From: CBDVBD01 sp965372135
GTDB lineage: Bacteria > Electryoneota > RPQS01 > CBDVBD01
Reading direction: 5' to 3'
NCBI GenBank assembly: GCA_965372135.1
Contig: CBDVBD010000008.1
Coordinates: 1 to 42,206, forward strand
Length of the DNA stretch: 42,206 bases
Every line of letters begins with the position of its first letter. The stretch's first letter is position 1. Under the pieces are notes generated by a model, which was given only the letters and a program-made list of their open reading frames with translations, was not told the DNA's origin and made no database searches. A program made the translations under genes and the position numbers. Shown here piece after piece: positions 33,892 through 41,217 of the stretch.

Positions 33892-35274
33892 TTAAACAAG
33901 ATTCAGCACGGTATCCATCATCTGCGATACCGTCGTCACCAATCTGGCAGCCGCTTCATAGGCTTGCTGGTACTGGATTAGGTTGGTCATTTCTTCGTCC
34001 AAGTTGACCCCGGATATCGATTCGCGTTGGTTTTCCAACTGATCCAACGTTGCTTCTTCCTGGTTACGACGGAAGGTGGAATTCTGCCGCACCACACCAA
34101 CTTCCGACACCAAATTGGCGTAGTAATCGCTGATGGTGGCGGTGCCGTTTTCCATTAACAGCGCATTCTGCAGCCCGGCGATGGCTAATGCATTGTCGTT
34201 GTCTCCCGGAGCTCCCGATCCGGATGCCGCAATCACTTCCAGGCTGTTGAGCACCTCGCTGGACAACGCAATATCACCAGCACCGGTGGTGTTCGGGTCA
34301 AAGAAGTTATTGCCGGTGGCGCCATTCAATCCATATCCCCCCAAATGCAGGCTGTTAACCTGCGACACCATAGTATTCGCCAGTTCATCCATCCGCTCAG
34401 CCACCTCGGGGATCCTCTCATCCCGCATCTCTATCAATCCGGCTACCTGACCTCCCGACACCACCACTGGCGCACCGCCGTCCGTCCATACCAGATCATG
34501 TACCGAGCCGCCCGACACCGACCGTTCCACTGTGTTGATAGTGGTGAAGATATTGCCTTGCACTAAGATCTGCCCCCCGATATACACGTTGATTTGCCCG
34601 TTGGACCCTTCGCTCACTTGGGTGTCCACCAGTTCCGATAAGTTATTAAGCAATGCGTTGCGTTGATCGCGCAGGTCGTTGGCTTGTCCGCCGGTACTTT
34701 CGATGTCTGCAATGCGTTCATTGAGGTCGGCAACCGCCGATGCCAAGGAATTGATTTCGCTCACTCTGACCTGCAGTTCCTGGTCCAAGTCCTGCCGTTC
34801 CGACATCAAGGAATTATGGATACGGTTGAATTCGGTACATAAGCTCTGTCCGGTTTGCCGCAGGTCGGCACGGGCGGTCAGATTTTCCGGGTCGTTGGCT
34901 ACGTCCTGCCAACTGTTCCAGTAATCAGACAACAAATCCGACAAGCCGCTGGTATCGGTAACATCGCCAAAAATGTTCTCCAGGTTCTGCAAACTGCCGT
35001 CAATGGCTTGCCATTGGGCGGTATTGCTGTATCCATCACGAATGCTGCGGTCCAGCAGGTTGTCATGAATCTGCTGGATGCCCAGCACATTCACCCCGGT
35101 CCCTATTGCCCCCAACACCGTTGGCAGGCACATGGAGGGTGATATCAGAGCCCGTTGTCGGGAGAAACCGGGTGTATTGACATTCGCGGTGTTGTGCCCG
35201 ATAACCGCTAAAGCAATCTGATGAGAGTACAGGGCGCGACGCCCTAATTCTAACATACCGTTTAATGTGGTCAT
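33892..35274 (-). CDS. Hook-filament junction protein FlgK (HAP1)
   Basis: This 460-residue protein has the FlgK N-terminus (MLELGRRALYSHQIALAVIG, then HNTANVNTPGFSRQRALI), a long helical D1 with INSLASAVADLNERI, LRDQRNALLNNLSELVD and the NVYIGGQILVQGN strand pair. Its C-terminus (LDEEMTNLIQYQQAYEAAAR, VSQMMDTVLNLV) is the conserved D0 of FlgK. It is a little shorter than many FlgK proteins (about 550). It lies downstream of flgN, its chaperone, and immediately upstream of flgL. Confidence 0.94.
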   Translation of the reverse strand: MTTLNGMLELGRRALYSHQIALAVIGHNTANVNTPGFSRQRALISPSMCLPTVLGAIGTGVNVLGIQQIHDNLLDRSIRDGYSNTAQWQAIDGSLQNLENIFGDVTDTSGLSDLLSDYWNSWQDVANDPENLTARADLRQTGQSLCTEFNRIHNSLMSERQDLDQELQVRVSEINSLASAVADLNERIADIESTGGQANDLRDQRNALLNNLSELVDTQVSEGSNGQINVYIGGQILVQGNIFTTINTVERSVSGGSVHDLVWTDGGAPVVVSGGQVAGLIEMRDERIPEVAERMDELANTMVSQVNSLHLGGYGLNGATGNNFFDPNTTGAGDIALSSEVLNSLEVIAASGSGAPGDNDNALAIAGLQNALLMENGTATISDYYANLVSEVGVVRQNSTFRRNQEEATLDQLENQRESISGVNLDEEMTNLIQYQQAYEAAARLVTTVSQMMDTVLNLV

Positions 35275-35291
35275 ACCGACATCCCGTGTCG

Positions 35292-35756
35292 CTAAATTCG
35301 TTGATCAAGGAAAATGGCTGGATTCTGCGTCTCACCGCTGGGACTTACCGATTTCATCGCATTACAGGCTGCGGCGATCTCCTGCAGCACTTCCCGCCCC
35401 CGTTCCACCATGCGTCCCAACAGAGTTGCATTTATCAGCGTCCGGTCTTGCACCTCTTTCAAGATGCCTTTCAGCTTCGTGATAATACCGCCTCGATCAT
35501 CGCTGCTACCCTTGGAACTGTCATCTTGCAGGTGTTGGATTTCCTTGCCGTGAGTTTCCATCCAGCGGGCTCGCTGCGTTTCATAGTGGTGCAATATCTC
35601 AGCCAATTCCGTAGCCTCCCGCATGGATGCCACCACGTCCTTCGACCGGTTCTGGCGGATCATTTCTTCCTGTGACCGCAAATGCTCACACAGTCGTTCC
35701 GCCGCCTCCAATTCCCCGGTCAAGATTATCTGAAATTCCTTCCATTCTGAATCCAT
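35292..35756 (-). CDS. FlgK/FlgL export chaperone FlgN
   Basis: This 154-residue helical protein has the FlgN shape: an N-terminal helical half (EWKEFQIILTGELEAAERL), EEMIRQNRSKDVVASMREATEL, and a long C-terminal helix (LINATLLGRMVERGREVLQE) that binds the C-termini of FlgK and FlgL. The start at 35756 is chosen because GAGG lies 6 bases upstream; the TTG at 35768 and ATG at 35762 precede or overlap that site. Placement directly before flgK and flgL supports the call. Confidence 0.85.
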   Translation of the reverse strand: MDSEWKEFQIILTGELEAAERLCEHLRSQEEMIRQNRSKDVVASMREATELAEILHHYETQRARWMETHGKEIQHLQDDSSKGSSDDRGGIITKLKGILKEVQDRTLINATLLGRMVERGREVLQEIAAACNAMKSVSPSGETQNPAIFLDQRI

Positions 35757-35773
35757 ATGCATCCTCAAATATA

Positions 35774-36202
35774 TTATTTCGAATTAGGTTGATTTAATGA
35801 AACATTGCCCGATTTCAATGGTGCGATCTGACTTCTACCGGAATCACTTTGGCTCAGGGTACCGTCTCCTGAAAGCTGACGATACAATGTCTTCCACAGC
35901 CCGAATTTCCCCTGCCGGGAGGATTGGGTAGCGATTTCCCAATCCATCATGTCCTGGAACATTTCCGAATCGTTGCCGCTGTCCAGGAATCCTTCCTTGG
36001 GCACGCTTTCCCTCATGGTCTTCAGCAGGTACGATACCAGCACCGCCTCGAAATCCTGGCACGCTCGCGCCAGTTTTGGGTCTGACGGTGCCTGGGAAGC
36101 GGGTGGATTGCCGGTCTTACCCGTATTCCGCTGTAATGGTAGGGGCTTTGTGTGTGACGGTACGGCAGTAGGTGTGGCTGCCGACTGGATGGTTGCATCC
36201 AT
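35774..36202 (-). CDS. Rod-binding protein FlgJ, N-terminal domain only
   Basis: The 142 residues match the rod-cap half of FlgJ: KLARACQDFEAVLVSYLLKTM, then SEMFQDMMDWEIATQ and GLWKTLYRQL. The glucosaminidase (muramidase) half found in gammaproteobacterial FlgJ is absent, so a separate enzyme must open the peptidoglycan. The N-terminal 40 residues and C-terminal 30 residues are disordered and Pro/Ser/Thr/Asn-rich. It starts 14 bases after flgI; the ribosome site is weak. Confidence 0.88.
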   Translation of the reverse strand: MDATIQSAATPTAVPSHTKPLPLQRNTGKTGNPPASQAPSDPKLARACQDFEAVLVSYLLKTMRESVPKEGFLDSGNDSEMFQDMMDWEIATQSSRQGKFGLWKTLYRQLSGDGTLSQSDSGRSQIAPLKSGNVSLNQPNSK

Positions 36203-36216
36203 TTGGATTCAGGTAC

Positions 36217-37344
36217 TTATATTATCACAATTTCGGCGCTCAGAGCACCGACTTCTTTCAATGCTTGAAATATGGCGATCAGGTCTCGGGGAGTTACACC
36301 CAACGAATTCAACGCCTTAGCCACTTCCCCTACGCTGGGGGATTTTTCGATGATGGTTAATCCTCCGCCCTCTTTAGTTACCGAAATACGATCCTGTGGC
36401 GTCAGCATAGTCCGCCCACCACTGAAGGGAGCAGGTTGCGATACCATCGGCGTGGAAGTAATCTCCACCGTCAGGCTGCCGTGTGCCACCGCTGCCGGCG
36501 ATAGGCTGACGTATTCGCCCACCACCACCGTACCGGTACGCTCGTTGATCACCACTCGCGCTGTGCCGTCCGGCTGTACTTCTATCGTTTCCAACTCGGC
36601 TAAGAATCCGGGGATTTCTTCCTCGGTCAATTCCGCTGGAATCTGCACCTGCACCGTCCCCCGGTCCAATACCATCGCCGATTCGCTGTACACCGCATTG
36701 ACCGCCGCCGCCAACCGGCTGCAGGTGGTGTAATCGGGTACGTTCAAATTGATATCCACCGCTTCGGAGAAATCCGCTGACGTCGGAAAAGGACTAATCA
36801 CCGATGCACCGTTAGGAATTCGTCCCACCACCGGATGCCCCTGCTTGATTCTGTTACCGCCCGATGCCGCTTGGAAACCACCGATGGAGATGCTTCCCTG
36901 GGCATGGGCTCGAATTTCCCTGTCGGCGGACGACAACGGCGTCATCAACAGTGTGCCGCCTTCCAACGATGAGGCATCGCCTAACGACGATACCGTCACA
37001 TCGATCTTCGTTCCCGCCTGGATGCCCGGCGCCAATTCAGCCGTAATCATCACCGCCGCCACATTCTTCAACCGTATCTTATCGGCATCCAACGTGATCC
37101 CGAACCGATCCATCATGTTGCGAAAGGCTTGGGCGGTAAACACGCTGCGGCTGCCGTCGCCGGTGCCGTTTAACCCCACCACCAGCCCGTAACCGATCAC
37201 CGGTTCCGCTTTCATACCCCCGAATGTCGCCAAATCTTTGATTCGAACTCCGGAATCGCCCTCGCCGCTGGTCAGCAGAATAATCGCCGGAATCAGGATT
37301 CCTAAAGCGAATAAGCCGCGCTTGGGTGTCAGTAATTTCGCCAT
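36217..37344 (-). CDS. Flagellar P-ring protein FlgI
   Basis: FlgI forms the bushing of the rod in the peptidoglycan layer. The 375 residues have an N-terminal secretion signal (hydrophobic GLFALGILIPAIILLTS), then VRIKDLATFGGMKAEPVIGY, GLVVGLNGTGDGS, SSLGDASSLEGGTLLMTPL and a C-terminus ending GVTPRDLIAIFQALKEVGAL, all typical. The ATG follows the flgH stop with a one-base gap, so the pair is translationally coupled. Its presence shows a diderm envelope. Confidence 0.96.
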   Translation of the reverse strand: MAKLLTPKRGLFALGILIPAIILLTSGEGDSGVRIKDLATFGGMKAEPVIGYGLVVGLNGTGDGSRSVFTAQAFRNMMDRFGITLDADKIRLKNVAAVMITAELAPGIQAGTKIDVTVSSLGDASSLEGGTLLMTPLSSADREIRAHAQGSISIGGFQAASGGNRIKQGHPVVGRIPNGASVISPFPTSADFSEAVDINLNVPDYTTCSRLAAAVNAVYSESAMVLDRGTVQVQIPAELTEEEIPGFLAELETIEVQPDGTARVVINERTGTVVVGEYVSLSPAAVAHGSLTVEITSTPMVSQPAPFSGGRTMLTPQDRISVTKEGGGLTIIEKSPSVGEVAKALNSLGVTPRDLIAIFQALKEVGALSAEIVII

Positions 37345-37345
37345 G

Positions 37346-37945
37346 TTAAAATATCCAGTTCAATATTCTTGTGATGATGCCCGGTTTGTGAGCACTGGTA
37401 ATCATGCCTTTACCGCTGTAGGTTATCTCCGCATTGGATATATTATAGGAATAGACGATGTTATCCGCGGTGATATCCTGGGGACGGACGGTACCGGTCA
37501 AGGTCGTGATCTGGCGCTCGCCGTTGATATCCACGGTCCGGCTGCCTTCGATCAGGTAGTTTCCCGCTTCATCGATTTCCATAATCGTAGCGGTAATCTT
37601 GGCTCTCAAGTTCCCTTGTCGACTGGTTTTCCCTTCCCCGCTATACTCATTACTAACGCTGCTCCCAATGTTGAACAGGGGCAGGAAATCAAAATCTCCG
37701 GTGGCTTGGTTGGAAAAGTTGGACTCGTGCTCGTTTTCCGTTTTGGTGCGGGCTTGGCTGCGAGCGGATGATACTTCGATGATTTCCACTGTCAGGATAT
37801 CGCCCACTTTCCGGGCTTTGATGTCGCTGAACATGGAGGCATAGGGTCCGGAATCATTCGCCATAAGTCCGCTTCCGGAAGGGTTTACCATTAGCAGTAA
37901 TACCAGCACCGCCGCCATGATTACACATGCTTTTCTTGTTATCAT
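37346..37945 (-). CDS. Flagellar L-ring protein FlgH
   Basis: FlgH forms the outer-membrane ring. The 199 residues have a hydrophobic signal (VIMAAVLVLLLMV), SMFSDIKARKVGDILTVEI, the Ser/Arg-rich motif and TLTGTVRPQDITADNIVYS, with the typical C-terminal GIITRILNWIF. Unlike most FlgH proteins it has no lipobox Cys after the signal (VNPSGSGLMANDSG), so it would be exported without a lipid anchor. Ribosome site AGGAAAG lies before the ATG. It precedes flgI directly. Confidence 0.95.
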   Translation of the reverse strand: MITRKACVIMAAVLVLLLMVNPSGSGLMANDSGPYASMFSDIKARKVGDILTVEIIEVSSARSQARTKTENEHESNFSNQATGDFDFLPLFNIGSSVSNEYSGEGKTSRQGNLRAKITATIMEIDEAGNYLIEGSRTVDINGERQITTLTGTVRPQDITADNIVYSYNISNAEITYSGKGMITSAHKPGIITRILNWIF

Positions 37946-37960
37946 TATTTCTTTCCTATC

Positions 37961-38962
37961 CTATTGAACTACCACTGACTTATCCCCCACCACTTGTGCA
38001 TTCAGCTTCTCCTTAGTCAACATATTCTTCACCATGATCCAATCCCCTGGTCTGCCATTTTGTTTGGCTTGCCCATCAACCGTGGCGGTCACCCCGTCAC
38101 AGTAAGCGGTTATCTTAACCAAATCCCCCCGGTACACCGCATAGGGAACATCTATCATCCCAATAACGATTACACGACCCCCGGTGATAGTGCGCTTGGC
38201 ACGGTAACCGATAATTAATTCCACTTGAGTGCAGGGATTAACAACCATACTGGAAGTTTCCAACTGCTGCGGCTTTAGGTGGTCCCGCGTAATCAATGTA
38301 CCCCGGGGAATGGTTTCCCTGGCAACCCACAACGTCTCCTGAGTGGTAATATCCACCCGTACCGAAAATTTCCCATCCAATGTCGCCTGGTGGTACACCC
38401 CTATTTTGAGCATCACTGGTCCACGCAACCGGACTTCCGGCTGATGAATAATTCCGACCGTCGATCCCGGAGGCAGGGCTTTACCGCGAAATTCCCTGGT
38501 CAATCTCCATTGATACTCCACCCCGCCTGGCATCAGCCGCTCTTTCAAATATTGTTCAATCAGTGTGTTGAGCACTCCCGGGGTTAACTGGTCACAAGGA
38601 TTGGAAACCCGCACTTCAGGAGCACCGGTGATTACTATTTCCCGAGGATCGTATCCCTGGGTAATGCATGCAGTCATGACTCGATCCTTAGTCATCGTAT
38701 GAAATAAACCTGAAGCAGGCGCCCGTCCCAGTGGTATTTCCCCGAGACGAGCAGCCTGCGTGGTATCGATGCCGAAGACTTCCGCGATGTCTTTTAGCTG
38801 CAACATGCCGCCCTCAGCCAAAACGTTTTGACGGAGAACAACTGTTAGGGTGGGATCGGCAAAGGTTGGAGTCCCAACCACGACGATCACCAGCCATAGA
38901 AGGAGAATCGAACGAGTGATATGTTTGCTACAGGTTGCCAAACCAGCTATACAAGTCACCAT
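37961..38962 (-). CDS. P-ring assembly chaperone FlgA
   Basis: FlgA assists periplasmic assembly of FlgI. The 333 residues begin with a signal peptide (hydrophobic SILLLWLVIVVVG, cleaved near TFA-DP), then two domains, the second an SAF-like domain at about residues 205-270 (RETIPRGTLITRDHLKPQQL, IGYRAKRTITGGRVI), ending in DWIMVKNMLTKEKLNAQVVG, the FlgA C-terminal pattern. The ATG at 38962 is preferred over the GTG at 38968 because AGGG lies 5 bases before it. It lies between flgG and flgH. Confidence 0.9.
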   Translation of the reverse strand: MVTCIAGLATCSKHITRSILLLWLVIVVVGTPTFADPTLTVVLRQNVLAEGGMLQLKDIAEVFGIDTTQAARLGEIPLGRAPASGLFHTMTKDRVMTACITQGYDPREIVITGAPEVRVSNPCDQLTPGVLNTLIEQYLKERLMPGGVEYQWRLTREFRGKALPPGSTVGIIHQPEVRLRGPVMLKIGVYHQATLDGKFSVRVDITTQETLWVARETIPRGTLITRDHLKPQQLETSSMVVNPCTQVELIIGYRAKRTITGGRVIVIGMIDVPYAVYRGDLVKITAYCDGVTATVDGQAKQNGRPGDWIMVKNMLTKEKLNAQVVGDKSVVVQ

Positions 38963-38977
38963 GTTCACCCTAAAAAA

Positions 38978-39766
38978 CTATCGCTTCAAATTGTTGGCTA
39001 TCGACAACATGTCTTCGGCGGTTTTTATAGCCTTTGAATTAAGTTCGTATGCCCTCTGCGCCACAATCATATTTACCATTTCCTCGATCACCTGGACATT
39101 GGACCCTTCCAGATACCCCTGCAGTAGTGTGCCAAATCCTTCGTTGCCCGGAGATCCGATGATGGGATCACCGGATGCAACAGTAGGTTTGAAAAGGTTC
39201 TGCCCGATACTGGATAAGCCCACCGGATTCATAAACCTCGCCAACTCGACCTGTCCTACTTCCTGAGGTTCGGTGTCGCCGATCAAAAGAACTGATACAA
39301 TCCCTTCAGCATCAATGGATATGCTGGCGGTGTCCTGTGGAAGGACGATTTCCGGCTCCATGAAATAACCGTCGGATGTGACTAAGTCGCCGTCTGGCGA
39401 CAGCTTAAACGACCCGTCGCGAGAATATGCCACTGTCCCATCGGGCATCATTATCTGGAAGAATCCGGTTCCGTTAATCATCATATCCAGCGGATCTTGG
39501 GTTGCCATCGGTGCACCCTGCGAATAATTTCGCTGGGTGGAGATGGTTCGAGTCCCGTGCCCCACCTGCAATTCCGCGGGTGCCCCGCCTGTGTCCAACC
39601 CACCGGAGCTCACCGATTTCAAGGTCTGATAGATCAAATCCTGGAATTCGGTTCGGCTTTTCTTGAAACCGGTGGTGTTGACGTTGGCTAAATTATTGGC
39701 AATATTATCAATCTGCAACTGCTGGGCTTTCATCCCGGTGGCTGCAGTGTTTAACGCTCGAATCAT
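38978..39766 (-). CDS. Distal rod protein FlgG
   Basis: The 262 residues are the usual FlgG length. The N-terminus MIRALNTAATGMKAQQLQID, then NIANNLANVNTTGFKKSRTE, the body motif TQDPLDMMINGTGFFQI, and the C-terminus NVQVIEEMVNMIVAQRAYEL, NSKAIKTAEDMLSIANNL identify it. Ribosome site AGGAG lies 5 bases before the ATG. It follows flgF. Confidence 0.97.
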   Translation of the reverse strand: MIRALNTAATGMKAQQLQIDNIANNLANVNTTGFKKSRTEFQDLIYQTLKSVSSGGLDTGGAPAELQVGHGTRTISTQRNYSQGAPMATQDPLDMMINGTGFFQIMMPDGTVAYSRDGSFKLSPDGDLVTSDGYFMEPEIVLPQDTASISIDAEGIVSVLLIGDTEPQEVGQVELARFMNPVGLSSIGQNLFKPTVASGDPIIGSPGNEGFGTLLQGYLEGSNVQVIEEMVNMIVAQRAYELNSKAIKTAEDMLSIANNLKR

Positions 39767-39858
39767 GTCATCTCCTGTTAATAAAGAATCTTGTGTATCG
39801 TGCTGGCAGACCCCAAAGGGCGTTAACTGCCGCCCTCGCCCGTCAGTTCAATTATCCA

Positions 39859-40587
39859 TTACCGGATTTCACCCACTGTAATCCCACGCCGCAACGTCTC
39901 ATCCTGCGCCATTATGGCGCGGGCGTTCGCCTGATATGTGCGATACAGGGTAATCATCTCCACCATTTCTCTGATAGTTTCCACATTGGATTCTTCCAGG
40001 AAACCTTGATTTACAACCGTTTCCAGTGCCTCGGTTTCGGAAGCGCCGGGACCTGCGGCAAACAGGTTGTCCGCCTTTTTCACCAGCGCTTTCTTATCAG
40101 AAAAATCCACTACCTTCAGCCGGTCGATTTCCTGTCCGTCAGCCAGGACCGCACCATTTTGGGCAATCACTACATCGCCGTGCGGAAGTGATATCGGACC
40201 GCCCTGACCCATCACGTTTTGTCCGCTTAGGGTAACCAGGTTACCTTCCGGGTCCAAGGTAAACATCCCCGACCGGGTGTACATAGTACCCTCGTCAGTC
40301 TTCACCGCAAAGAACCCGGGACCGCTCAAACACAAATCCAACGGGTTACCGGTTGATCTCATCCCTCCCTGAGAGAAATTCGTCAACACTTCCTGGGCTT
40401 CGTTGATCATGGAATTTAAGTCACCGCCGCTGTTCAACAACAGCGATGCATCCAGCAAGGTCTTCAGGAACACCTGGTCTTTCTTGAATCCCACGGTGGC
40501 GGCATTGGCGAGATTGTTGGCGATAATTTCCTGCTGGGTCATCCTGGGCACCATCCCCGCCGCAGAAGTAAAGATTCCCTTGATCAT
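39859..40587 (-). CDS. Proximal rod protein FlgF
   Basis: The 242 residues are related to FlgG but shorter: MIKGIFTSAAGMVPRMTQQE, NLANAATVGFKKDQVFLKTL, GNPLDLCLSGPGFFAVKTDE and ESNVETIREMVEMITLYRTY, the pattern of FlgF. It is the first gene of the long leftward unit. Ribosome site AGGAAT lies 5-9 bases before the ATG. The gap to flgG (92 bases) has no terminator. Confidence 0.92.
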   Translation of the reverse strand: MIKGIFTSAAGMVPRMTQQEIIANNLANAATVGFKKDQVFLKTLLDASLLLNSGGDLNSMINEAQEVLTNFSQGGMRSTGNPLDLCLSGPGFFAVKTDEGTMYTRSGMFTLDPEGNLVTLSGQNVMGQGGPISLPHGDVVIAQNGAVLADGQEIDRLKVVDFSDKKALVKKADNLFAAGPGASETEALETVVNQGFLEESNVETIREMVEMITLYRTYQANARAIMAQDETLRRGITVGEIR

Positions 40588-40691
40588 GCCGATTCCTATA
40601 GTAGTGGTTTAAGAATACCGGAGTACTTGCTCGTGCATTCAGCAAGGATTGTACCACATGAGTTCTTGATATTAAAACCCTTATATTTTCA

Positions 40692-40710
40692 GAAGTTAAA
40701 GCATAACTTC
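40692..40710 (-). other. Inverted repeat upstream of flgF
   Basis: GAAGTTA (40692-40698) and TAACTTC (40704-40710) are a perfect 7-bp inverted repeat with a 5-base centre, 105 bases before the flgF start. It could be an operator or a leader hairpin. Confidence 0.4.
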
Positions 40711-40814
40711 ACATATTGTTAATGGTAAGTTTTACCTATGAACAACCTTGCACCAGCACTATTTCGTTGCAGCAAATCGACATGAAAGCTCGAAGAATGT
40801 ATTTAAACTTTCGC

Positions 40815-40838
40815 TGGCATAGGTTTCGGCATATGCCA
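40815..40838. other. Inverted repeat with internal palindrome upstream of flgF
   Basis: TGGCATA (40815-40821) and TATGCCA (40832-40838) are perfect inverted repeats, and GGCATATGCC (40828-40837) is itself a perfect palindrome. The two share bases. This suggests a protein-binding site in the divergent promoter region. Confidence 0.35.
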
Positions 40839-41087
40839 TAACTTAATTTAGAACCGGAAGAGAAGAGAGTCTCTCAATCCGGCGATTACAACCATCTGAA
40901 TTTCCTATAGAAACGAAAACCATTCAACCTAAAAATCGCTTTTTTCTCGGCAATTCGAACCTGGGAAAATGAAAAAATTATTTCGTAACAGCTAACACCA
41001 TTGATGGCACAATAGACACCTTTTCAACCTGCTGTAGGCAAGAATTTCCGAACCCGCTAATTTCCGGTGAGGGGAATCATTTTTTGC

Positions 41088-41116
41088 TTGCATTTTGAGG
41101 TCTATTCCCGTATATT
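41088..41116 (+). promoter_or_regulatory. Sigma-70-type promoter of the epimerase-like gene
   Basis: TTGCAT (41088-41093), a 17-base spacer, and TATATT (41111-41116) fit the -35/-10 consensus with ideal spacing. It leaves a leader of about 95 bases before the ATG at 41218. Confidence 0.7.
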
Positions 41117-41217
41117 GAAACGGCATTTCAACAGAAATCACTGTGGCGGAATCGAACGATCATAATTCCGGCGCAGTTGTCGATTATTTGTAGCATTGAC
41201 ATTATCTGGAGATTCCC

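Larger units (their letters stand above)
40588..41217. other. Divergent intergenic region between flgF and the plus-strand epimerase gene
   Basis: This 630-base AT-rich gap holds no convincing gene. For the plus strand it contains a good sigma-70 promoter (41088-41116). For flgF I find no match to the sigma-28 or sigma-54 consensus that I would defend. It does hold several inverted repeats near flgF: GAAGTTA/TAACTTC (40692-40710), GGTAA/TTACC (minus strand, about 40724-40736), and TGGCATA/TATGCCA with the 10-bp palindrome GGCATATGCC (40815-40838). These could be binding sites for regulators of the flagellar operon. Confidence 0.5.

Noticed and set aside
40588..40760. TATAAG-like -10 box as a flgF promoter
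   Set aside because: No acceptable -35 element at 16-18 bases, and AT-rich sequence gives such hexamers by chance.
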